This document shows, in pieces, positions 1 through 5,110 of a stretch of DNA of 5,110 nucleotides. The translations under genes and the position numbers were made by a program. Positions within the stretch are counted from its first letter, which is position 1. Each line of letters begins with the position of its first letter. A model generated the notes under the pieces. That model saw only the letters and a list, made by a program, of their open reading frames with translations. It was not told the origin of the DNA and did not search any database. Origin of the DNA: an uncultured bacterium. Its GTDB lineage: Bacteria; Actinomycetota; Actinomycetes; S36-B12. The stretch covers positions 1-5,110 of the forward strand of contig CAJBMR010000025.1 of assembly GCA_903954205.1 (NCBI GenBank). The letters run 5' to 3'.

Positions 1-1
1 C

Positions 2-1144
2 GTTTACAACCGGCCGATGCAGCGTCCCGCAGAGCTGGATGCGCTCCAGGCTGCCGATGCGCGCAACCTGCCGCGCCCGCAGTCACCCGGGGAGATCCGC
101 GAGACCTGGCTGCGTATGACCGCGAGCCCCAATCTCGCCTCCAAGAAGTGGGTGACGAGTCAGTACGACCGCTACGTGCTCGGCAACACCGTGCTCGCGC
201 AGCCTGAGGACTCCGGGATGATCCGCATCGACGAGGAGTCCGGCCTCGGCGTCGCTGTGTCCACCGACTGCAATGGCCGCTTCGTGCGCCTCGATCCCTA
301 CGAGGGCGCCAAGCTCGCGCTCGCGGAGTCCTATCGCAATGTCGCGGTGACGGGCGCGAAGCCGCTCGCGGTCACCAACTGCCTCAACTTCGGATCCCCT
401 GAGGATCCCGGTGTCATGTGGACTTTCGCCGAGGCGGTGCGTGGCCTCGCCGATGGCTGTCTCGAGCTCGGCATCCCCGTCACCGGCGGCAATGTCAGCT
501 TCTACAACTCCACGGGGGATACGGCGATCCTGCCCACACCCGTCGTCGGCGTACTCGGCGTCATCGACGACGTGGAGCGGCGTACGCCGATGGCCTGGGG
601 CCCCGACGGCGAGATTCTCTACCTGCTTGGCGACACCGGCGAGGACTTCGCCGGCAGCGAGTGGGCGCACGTGATGCACGACCACCTCGGTGGCATGCCC
701 CCGCGCGCCGATCTCGCCCGGGAGAAGTTGCTCGGCGAGATCCTCGTCGCGGGTTCGCGCGACGGCATGCTCACGGCGGCCCATGACATCGCTGACGGCG
801 GCGTCGCGCAGGCGCTAGTGGAGATGGCGCTGCGCTCAGGCGTAGGAGCTCGTGTGTGGGCGCCCGATGGTGTGGAGGCTGCCACTTTCCTGTGGTCGGA
901 GACGCCCGGGCGCGCGATCGTCGTCTTACCGCGCTCGGAGGAGATGCGTTTCAGCGCGATGTGCGCCGCACGCGGTCTGCCCGCGCACCGCATCGGCGCC
1001 GTCGATTCAGGTCTGGGTGCCGACGTCGGCTACCCCGGTGAGCAGGTGCTCCAGGTGGGTGACGTCGTGCTCACCCTCGACGAGTTGCGCGACGCCCACG
1101 AGTCGACGTTCCCGTCGTACTTCGGGCCCGCGCTGACGGCCTAA
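2..1144 (+). CDS. purL: Phosphoribosylformylglycinamidine synthase subunit PurL, C-terminal part (5' truncated by window edge)
   Basis: FGAM synthase, large subunit, converts FGAR, ATP and glutamine-derived ammonia to FGAM in cytosolic de novo purine synthesis, working with PurS and PurQ in the small-PurL type found in actinobacteria. The frame is open from base 2, so the ATG at 17 is internal and the start lies outside. About 380 residues are visible, roughly half of a 740-770 residue family member. Recognisable blocks are the ATD/TDCNGRF-like stretch near base 265, the conserved KPLAVTNCLNFGSPEDP block at about 361-408, the GGNVSFYN motif at about 487-510 (second AIRS N-terminal domain), and the HDIADGG motif near 783-803 followed by QALVEMALRSGVGARV (second AIRS C-terminal domain). 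It ends with TAA at 1142-1144. The N-terminal catalytic half is not in view. The family is recognised from conserved motifs and the assignment is firm. Confidence 0.97.
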   Translation, partial: VYNRPMQRPAELDALQAADARNLPRPQSPGEIRETWLRMTASPNLASKKWVTSQYDRYVLGNTVLAQPEDSGMIRIDEESGLGVAVSTDCNGRFVRLDPYEGAKLALAESYRNVAVTGAKPLAVTNCLNFGSPEDPGVMWTFAEAVRGLADGCLELGIPVTGGNVSFYNSTGDTAILPTPVVGVLGVIDDVERRTPMAWGPDGEILYLLGDTGEDFAGSEWAHVMHDHLGGMPPRADLAREKLLGEILVAGSRDGMLTAAHDIADGGVAQALVEMALRSGVGARVWAPDGVEAATFLWSETPGRAIVVLPRSEEMRFSAMCAARGLPAHRIGAVDSGLGADVGYPGEQVLQVGDVVLTLDELRDAHESTFPSYFGPALTA

Positions 1145-1368
1145 GGGGCGATGGAGTCCATAGGTGCGCCGATGCCCGTCTCATCGAGCAGCGCGTAGAC
1201 CTCGCTCGCCCGATAGCGCCGATGACCGCCGAGCGTGCGCACGGCAGAGAGCTTGCCGGCTTGCACCCAGCGCGACACCGTCTTGGGGTGCACGCGGAAG
1301 AGTTGAGCGACCTCAGCGGGCGTGAGCAGACGCTCAGGCTCCGAGAACTTGTCATTGGGCACGGTCAC
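1141..1368 (-). CDS. bldC: BldC-like MerR/excisionase-type HTH transcriptional regulator
   Basis: Small DNA-binding protein of 75 residues, close in length to Streptomyces BldC (about 68). Residues 14-40 form the winged-helix core (LLTPAEVAQLFRVHPKTVSR and onward through AGKL), followed by the wing signature RTLGGHRRYR at 44-53 and the helix SEVYALL. These blocks match BldC almost word for word. BldC has no effector domain; in Streptomyces it controls the timing of development and binds DNA as head-to-tail multimers on direct repeats. The start is GTG at 1368, with a GGGGGA ribosome site close by; a second GTG at 1362 would give 73 residues with better spacing. The stop TAG (1143-1141) overlaps the purL stop from the opposite strand. 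It is divergent from the monooxygenase cluster. The targets in this organism, which may not differentiate, are unknown. Confidence 0.9.
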   Translation of the reverse strand: MTVPNDKFSEPERLLTPAEVAQLFRVHPKTVSRWVQAGKLSAVRTLGGHRRYRASEVYALLDETGIGAPMDSIAP

Positions 1369-1372
1369 CAGG

Positions 1373-1378
1373 TCCCCC
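1373..1378 (-). promoter_or_regulatory. Ribosome binding site of the bldC-like gene
   Basis: On the - strand GGGGGA is read from 1378 to 1373. It lies 4 nt before the GTG at 1368, which is short, and 10 nt before the GTG at 1362, which is more usual. The second GTG (protein starting at Pro after the initiator, then Asn-Asp-Lys) is therefore a serious alternative start. The conserved domain is unaffected by the choice. Confidence 0.5.
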
Positions 1379-1400
1379 GATCGGTTGATGTCCCAGGAAT

Positions 1401-1406
1401 ACCCTA
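1401..1406 (-). promoter_or_regulatory. Candidate -10 element for the bldC-like gene
   Basis: The - strand reads TAGGGT from 1406 to 1401, matching the TANNNT form typical of actinobacterial housekeeping promoters. Transcription would start near 1394, giving a leader of about 25 nt before the GTG. No good TTGAC-like -35 box is found at the right distance (the hexamer 17 nt upstream reads GGGGCA), so a regulator or a weak promoter would be needed. This is a visual match only. Confidence 0.35.
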
Positions 1407-1410
1407 CCGG

Positions 1411-1428
1411 GATTCGCCCGATTTGCCC
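1411..1428. repeat. 9-bp tandem direct repeat, possible operator
   Basis: Two adjacent copies, GATTCGCCC (1411-1419) and GATTTGCCC (1420-1428), differ at one base. They lie in the 131-bp region between the divergent bldC-like gene and the monooxygenase gene, immediately upstream of the candidate bldC -10 box as read on the - strand. BldC proteins are known to bind direct repeats head to tail, so this could be an autoregulatory site; that is inference. No third copy in register is seen on either side. Confidence 0.45.
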
Positions 1429-1485
1429 CGGAAGTGGTGGTTTTCCTCCGTGCGACCCCCCGGTTTGCCGACTCGTCTACCCCCC

Positions 1486-1489
1486 AGGA
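1486..1489 (+). promoter_or_regulatory. Ribosome binding site of the monooxygenase gene
   Basis: AGGA lies 10 nt before the ATG at 1500. It supports that start over the in-frame GTG codons at 1434 and 1437, which have no properly spaced purine-rich site and would add an N-terminal extension ahead of the Rossmann fold. Confidence 0.5.
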
Positions 1490-1499
1490 TGCTGGGCCC

Positions 1500-2873
1500 A
1501 TGAATGATGTCGTCGACCGCGGGGGCGCCTGGGCCGTGGTGGGTGCCGGGCCCCATGGCCTGTCCGCCCTGAAGAACCTGCTCGAACTCGGCCTCGACGC
1601 CGATGGATTCGAGCGTGACACCGACCTGGGCGGCAACTGGAACTTCCACGCCGAGAACTCGCGCGTGTATGAGTCGACGCATCTCATCTCCACCAAGCCC
1701 TTCACGCAGTTCCCCGACTTCCCCATGCCGGACGCCTATCCGGACTATCCGTCGCACTGGCAGGTGCACCGCTACTTCCGCTCCTACGCCGAGCACTTCG
1801 GCCTGCTCGATCACCTCGCCTTCAACTCCGAGGTAGTGAGCGTCACTCCGGTCGCGGGCGAGCGCTGGGATGTCACGGTGCGTGATCGCGAGTCAGGTGT
1901 CGAGACGACGCGTCAGTACGCCGGAGTCGTAATCGCCAACGGCCACAATTGGTGGCCAAAGATCCCGCAGTACCCCGGCCAGGACACCTTCACCGGAGAG
2001 ATCAAGCACTCCGCGGACTACAAGAGCGCCGATGTCGTGCGCGGCAAGCGCGTGCTCGTCGTCGGCGCGGGCAACACGGGCTGCGATGTCGCCGTAGAGA
2101 GCGCGCAGAACGCCAAGGAGACATTCCATTCCACGCGCCGCGGCTACTACTACAACCCGAAGTACGCCTTTGGTCGTCCCTCGGACCAGACGGCTGACCT
2201 GCTCCTGGCCCTGCGCCTGCCTCTCGCCCTACGCCGCGTGATGTTCAAGTCGGTGCTGCGCCTCACGGTGGGTGACTTCGAGAAGTTTGGGCTGCGCAAG
2301 CCGGACCATGAGTTCTTCGAGACGCACCCGATCGTCAACCAGCAGCTCGTCTATTACGTCGGCCACGGCGATATCCAGCCCAAGCCTGACATCGACCGCC
2401 TCGACGGTTCCACCGTGTACTTCGAGGATGGCACGAGTGCGGAGATCGACGTCATCGTCTTTTGCACCGGCTACCTCGCGCACTTCCCCTTCCTTGACGA
2501 CTCCTACCTCAATCCTGAGGGTGACCACCCGGTGCTTGCGCGCCAGATCTTCACCCCGGCGACGCCGACCCTCGCGGTGTCGGGGCTCATCCAGCCCGAC
2601 AGCGGGCAGTGGACCATCGCGCACTGGCAGGGCATGCTCATCGCGACCTACGCCGCCCTGCGCGCCCAGGATCCCGTGGCCGCGCAGCGCTTCTACGACG
2701 CCATCGTGAGCGAGACAGGCGTGCGTTTCACCGGTGGCGCGGAATACAAGGACTCCACGCGCCACTACTACGAGATCGCCCACCAGGAGTACCTGCGCGC
2801 CATCGAGCGCGATCTGCAGCGCCTCGAGTCGATGGCCCCGGCTATCTCGGGGAGCCTGGCGGCCGCGCGATGA
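1500..2873 (+). CDS. Flavin-containing monooxygenase (class B FAD/NADPH oxygenase)
   Basis: Predicted 457-residue cytosolic oxygenase that uses FAD, NADPH and O2 to insert one oxygen into a nucleophilic heteroatom or, in some members, a ketone (Baeyer-Villiger). Visible motifs: the FAD-binding GxGxxG (GAGPHG, 15-20) with an acidic residue at Glu38 and the GGNW block at 44-47; the family signature FxGxxxHxxxY at 164-174 (FTGEIKHSADY); the NADPH-binding GxGxxG (GAGNTG, 189-194); and the C-terminal FCTGY at 321-325, the counterpart of FATGY. The signature ends in Tyr rather than the Trp of type I Baeyer-Villiger enzymes, so it falls on the FMO side. Length is normal for bacterial FMOs. It heads the three-gene cluster, its stop overlapping the hydrolase start. 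The substrate cannot be read from the sequence. Confidence 0.92.
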   Translation: MNDVVDRGGAWAVVGAGPHGLSALKNLLELGLDADGFERDTDLGGNWNFHAENSRVYESTHLISTKPFTQFPDFPMPDAYPDYPSHWQVHRYFRSYAEHFGLLDHLAFNSEVVSVTPVAGERWDVTVRDRESGVETTRQYAGVVIANGHNWWPKIPQYPGQDTFTGEIKHSADYKSADVVRGKRVLVVGAGNTGCDVAVESAQNAKETFHSTRRGYYYNPKYAFGRPSDQTADLLLALRLPLALRRVMFKSVLRLTVGDFEKFGLRKPDHEFFETHPIVNQQLVYYVGHGDIQPKPDIDRLDGSTVYFEDGTSAEIDVIVFCTGYLAHFPFLDDSYLNPEGDHPVLARQIFTPATPTLAVSGLIQPDSGQWTIAHWQGMLIATYAALRAQDPVAAQRFYDAIVSETGVRFTGGAEYKDSTRHYYEIAHQEYLRAIERDLQRLESMAPAISGSLAAAR

Positions 2874-3709
2874 GCAGGCTGCGTCGCCCCTCCAAGGTGA
2901 TGCGCATGTGGGACTGGTCCGTGCCGCCCACCAGCGCACATCGCGAGGTGCTCTCGATCGTGCCCGAGGGCTGGATCGATGAGCCGCGTGCCACCCGCAA
3001 GCCGCCGATCCTCTTCGTCCACGGCCTCGCGCACGGCGCCTGGTGTTGGCGCGAGCAGTGGATGCCCGCAGCCGCCGAGCGCGGTTTCCCCGTCTACGCC
3101 GTCTCACTGCGCGGACACGGCGACTCCGGTGGCCGCAAGCGCCTCGGCCGCACGCTCCTGCGCCACTACGTGCACGACGTCATGCAGACGATCACCGAGC
3201 TGCCGCAGCAACCTGTGCTGGTGGGGCACTCCATGGGTGCGCTCGTCTCCCAGCTCGTGGCCGATCGCTATCAGCCGCGCGGCCTCGCCCTGCTCACTCC
3301 CGCCCCGATCCAGGGCGCGGCGTACGAGCTGCCCAAGCTCATCCGCAAGCGACCGCTCGATGCGCTCAAGGTCGTCGCCGGTGGCACGCTCCCGCTGCGC
3401 TCCGAGCAGCTCTTCACCGGCCTCGATGAGACCACGGCTGCTCGTTACGTCGATCGGCTCGGACGCGAGTCGCCGTGGGCGCAGTACGAGTTGCTCATCC
3501 CCCATCGCATCGGCCCCGTGCGCTGCCCCGTACTCGTCGTCGGCACACCCGATGATCGGGTCGTCGACGAGAAGGCGGTCGAGGTCACGGCTGCGGCGTA
3601 CGGCGTCGATCCCGTCTGGCTGCCGGGCATCGGCCACGACCTGATGCTCGATGGCGGCTGGGAGAAGGCGCTCTCCGTCGTCCTCGACTGGATCGACGAG
3701 CGCTGCTGA
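2870..3709 (+). CDS. Alpha/beta hydrolase (predicted esterase/lipase-like)
   Basis: Predicted 279-residue serine hydrolase. The oxyanion-region HG is in FVHGLAHGAWCW (49-60), a strand-turn motif SLRGHGDSGG spans 79-88, the nucleophile elbow is GHSMG (119-123, Ser121), the acid is Asp228 or Asp229 in GTPDDRVV, and the catalytic His256 is in GIGH (253-256). The triad is therefore complete. No signal peptide is seen, so it is probably cytosolic. The ATG at 2870 overlaps the monooxygenase stop as ATGA, which points to translational coupling. In-frame ATGs at 2900 and 2906 are alternatives; AAGG at 2894-2897 is well placed for 2906 (267 residues). Paired with the oxygenase it could cleave an ester or lactone product, but lysophospholipase, haloperoxidase-like or lactonase activity is equally possible by fold. 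Confidence 0.9.
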   Translation: MSRLRRPSKVMRMWDWSVPPTSAHREVLSIVPEGWIDEPRATRKPPILFVHGLAHGAWCWREQWMPAAAERGFPVYAVSLRGHGDSGGRKRLGRTLLRHYVHDVMQTITELPQQPVLVGHSMGALVSQLVADRYQPRGLALLTPAPIQGAAYELPKLIRKRPLDALKVVAGGTLPLRSEQLFTGLDETTAARYVDRLGRESPWAQYELLIPHRIGPVRCPVLVVGTPDDRVVDEKAVEVTAAAYGVDPVWLPGIGHDLMLDGGWEKALSVVLDWIDERC

Positions 3710-3712
3710 GCT

Positions 3713-4066
3713 ATGGCTGACCCTGCACTCGCCCAGCAGCTCGAGACCTGCCTCACGGCGTACTCCATGGACCGCACCCCCGATTCACAGATCGAGCGCG
3801 CCGCCGTCAAGGCGACCCTCGGGCTACTCACGGCATCCGCGCCCGGCAAGTCCGTCGAGGTGCGTGTGCCGCCGTACGCCGCGGTGCAGGCGGTCGAGGG
3901 CGTGAAGCATCGGCGCGGCACGCCCGCAGCGGTCGTGGAGTGCGATGCGCGCACGTGGCTCCAGCTCGCCACGGGAGCACTCACCTGGGCTGACGCCGTG
4001 GCGAGCGGCAAACTGCGCGCGAGCGGGGAGCGCAGCGACCTTTCGGCATACCTCCCCCTCGCCTAG
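3713..4066 (+). CDS. SCP-like conserved actinobacterial protein (sterol carrier family, SCP_3 type)
   Basis: 117-residue protein. The core from residue 47 (SVEVRVPPYAAVQ, 47-59) through HRRGTPAAVVECDARTWLQL (66-85) and ATG..TWADAV to LRASGERSDLSAYLPL (101-116) matches from memory the small protein commonly found between purL and purF in actinobacteria, annotated as 'sterol carrier family protein' or bacterial SCP orthologue. The fold is expected to resemble SCP2, a hydrophobic-ligand binding fold, but no ligand or role is established that I know of. No signal peptide or membrane segment is seen. It starts 3 nt after the hydrolase stop with only a weak purine-rich stretch upstream, so coupling to the hydrolase is likely. 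It is the last gene of the + strand cluster. Family recognition is good; function is open. Confidence 0.8.
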   Translation: MADPALAQQLETCLTAYSMDRTPDSQIERAAVKATLGLLTASAPGKSVEVRVPPYAAVQAVEGVKHRRGTPAAVVECDARTWLQLATGALTWADAVASGKLRASGERSDLSAYLPLA

Positions 4067-4071
4067 CGGCA

Positions 4072-4125
4072 CCACTTTTCGCCAGTTATCGCGACTTCGG
4101 CGTGTAAGGAAGTCCCGCGAAGTGG
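4072..4125. terminator. Composite hairpin between convergent genes, possible bidirectional terminator
   Basis: An outer stem pairs CCACTT(tt)CGC (4072-4082, with a 2-nt bulge) with GCGAAGTGG (4117-4125). An inner stem pairs GACTTC (4093-4098) with GAAGTC (4109-4114) around a 10-nt loop. It fills the 69-bp gap between the SCP-like gene and the convergent transporter gene, where a terminator for both would be expected. No U-tract follows on either strand (the + strand continues with caaaaacgg), so intrinsic termination would have to be of the U-poor type reported in actinobacteria. Confidence 0.4.
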
Positions 4126-4135
4126 CAAAAACGGG

Positions 4136-5110
4136 CTAGTCGCGGAGGGGATAGCGCCAGACGAAGGGCAGGCTCAGCGCGACGAGCACGACGGGCAGCA
4201 CCGAGAAGGCCAGCGTGACGCCGAGTATTGCCGAGTCCGGCTGCGTCACCGTCTGCCCTGCCGTGGTCGAGATGAACCCGGTGATCGCGAGCATCATGAG
4301 CACGAGCGCGGGTCCCACCGCGAAGGCCGCCGTCTCGCCAGCGGTCCACACTCCCGTGAAGGCTCCTGCGCGCTGATTGCCAGTGCGGGCAGCGTCGTCG
4401 GAGATCGTGTCGGGGAGCATGGCGAGCGGGAACATCTGCATGCCGGCGTATCCCACCGACGTGACGGCGACGAGTGCGAGTGCGGCGGCGAGTGGCACCA
4501 CGTGCGCGGCCAGTGAACCCACGAGCCCTGCCATGAAGACGAACGACGAGATGATGAAGCCCCGTCGCTTGCCGATGCGATGACCGACGAAGGCCCACAG
4601 CGGCATGAAGATCACCGCGGGCACGAGGAGTACGCCGAAGACGATGCCGAAGTCAGCGACGCCGAGGATGTAGCGCGAGAAGTACGGCGCGGCTGCGAGC
4701 ACAGCGCCCGCTCCGAGGGCCTGGAAGATGAAGGCCACGATGAGAATGCGGAAGGGGCGCGCGGACCATGCGACGCGGAACTGCTCCTTCAGGGATTGCT
4801 CGCCCGCGGTCGACTCCGCGACATAGCGGCGGAGTCGGCGTACGACGGCCCAGCACGCGAGCATGGCGAATGCGATGAGCGCTCCGACGGCGATACCCAT
4901 GAGCAGGTAGCCGGTGTACTCATCGGCGACCAGCCCGACGATGACGGGTGCACCGACGCCGAAGAGAAGAATGCCGACGACCTGGAATCCCACGCGCCAC
5001 GACATGAGCGTCGTGCGCTCCCGAGGTGAATCGGTGATCTCCGCGGCGAGCGCGATGTAGGGCACCTGGAAGAAGCCAAACGCCGTCGCCGCGATGAGGA
5101 AAGCGAGGAG
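4136..5110 (-). CDS. MFS transporter, GPH (glycoside-pentoside-hexuronide:cation symporter)-like, 5' truncated by window edge
   Basis: Integral membrane secondary transporter. The frame stays open to the right edge, so the GTG at 5065 is internal and the start lies outside. 324 residues are visible, ending at TAG (4138-4136); about 110-120 N-terminal residues are probably missing. About nine hydrophobic segments can be drawn, consistent with TM4-TM12, split by a charged cytoplasmic loop (RRLRRYVAESTAGEQSLKEQ) between TM6 and TM7. The stretch PYIALAAEITDSPRERTTLM, just after the first visible segment, is the typical GPH/MFS_2 loop (Y-A-L-x-x-E-x-T-x-D-x-x-E-R-T). LPDTISDDAARTGNQRAGAF before TM11 matches the family's second conserved loop (LxD..xD....TG.RxxG.F). 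VGHRIGKRRG is an A-like loop after TM8. The substrate cannot be predicted; sugars and other organic solutes are known for the family. It is convergent with the + strand cluster. Confidence 0.88.
   Translation of the reverse strand, partial: LLAFLIAATAFGFFQVPYIALAAEITDSPRERTTLMSWRVGFQVVGILLFGVGAPVIVGLVADEYTGYLLMGIAVGALIAFAMLACWAVVRRLRRYVAESTAGEQSLKEQFRVAWSARPFRILIVAFIFQALGAGAVLAAAPYFSRYILGVADFGIVFGVLLVPAVIFMPLWAFVGHRIGKRRGFIISSFVFMAGLVGSLAAHVVPLAAALALVAVTSVGYAGMQMFPLAMLPDTISDDAARTGNQRAGAFTGVWTAGETAAFAVGPALVLMMLAITGFISTTAGQTVTQPDSAILGVTLAFSVLPVVLVALSLPFVWRYPLRD

Noticed and set aside
83..784. Long open frame on the - strand opposite purL
   Set aside because: It lies fully antisense to well-conserved PurL sequence, has no recognisable domain and an Arg/Ala/Gly/His-rich composition typical of a GC-rich shadow frame.
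1147..1170. Short inverted repeat (GGCG...CGCC with ATGGA/TCCAT inside) just past the purL stop as a terminator
   Set aside because: The inner arms leave a loop too small to form fully, the outer arms are four bases, no U-tract follows, and it lies in the bldC coding sequence.
1440..1485. Promoter for the FMO gene
   Set aside because: I found no TANNNT box with a plausible -35 at proper spacing on the + strand, so no site is called although one must exist upstream of 1500.
1434..1499. N-terminal extension of the FMO from GTG at 1434
   Set aside because: The added 22 residues precede the Rossmann fold without family similarity, and the AGGA site at 1486-1489 supports ATG 1500.
2609..2869. 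Upstream extension of the hydrolase frame inside the FMO gene
   Set aside because: This part is out of frame with the FMO, Arg/Ala-rich and without hydrolase similarity; the hydrolase begins at 2870 or later.
2229..3107. Long open frame on the - strand (292 residues) across the FMO and hydrolase genes
   Set aside because: It covers two firmly identified genes on the + strand, is Arg/Ala-rich without domain signatures, and reflects high GC codon bias.
5063..5065. GTG at 5065 as the start of the transporter
   Set aside because: The frame continues upstream to the window edge with a hydrophobic stretch fitting TM4, and the conserved GPH loop directly follows, so the GTG is an internal valine.

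Overview
The window reads as a chromosomal segment of a high-GC actinobacterium. GC content looks like roughly two thirds by eye. The 5' gene is a typical actinobacterial PurL, next to it is a close homologue of the actinobacterial developmental regulator BldC, and further on is the small 'bacterial SCP orthologue' protein that in this phylum usually sits near the purL/purF/purM genes. I cannot name the genus.

Layout from left to right: (1) the C-terminal half of purL on the + strand, cut by the left edge. (2) A bldC-like gene on the - strand, convergent with purL, the two stop codons overlapping. (3) A 131-bp intergenic region (1369-1499) between divergent genes, with a candidate bldC promoter and a 9-bp tandem direct repeat. 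(4) A tight + strand cluster of three genes: a flavin-containing monooxygenase, an alpha/beta hydrolase (4-nt ATGA overlap) and the SCP-like protein (3-nt gap). (5) A 69-bp convergent intergenic region with a hairpin. (6) The C-terminal three quarters or so of a GPH-type MFS transporter on the - strand, cut by the right edge.

PurL belongs to de novo purine synthesis and BldC-like proteins are transcriptional regulators. The central cluster is the accessory-looking part: an FAD/NADPH oxygenase translationally coupled to a serine hydrolase suggests an 'oxygenate, then hydrolyse' pair acting on a carbonyl or other hydrophobic small molecule. The SCP-like protein may be a hydrophobic-ligand binder, or may only be a relic of the ancestral pur neighbourhood. 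The transporter faces the other way and need not be related. No RNA genes, CRISPR arrays, insertion sequences or phage genes were seen. Nothing here is a clearly undescribed system; the best leads are the monooxygenase-hydrolase-SCP cluster and the direct repeat in the bldC/monooxygenase control region.
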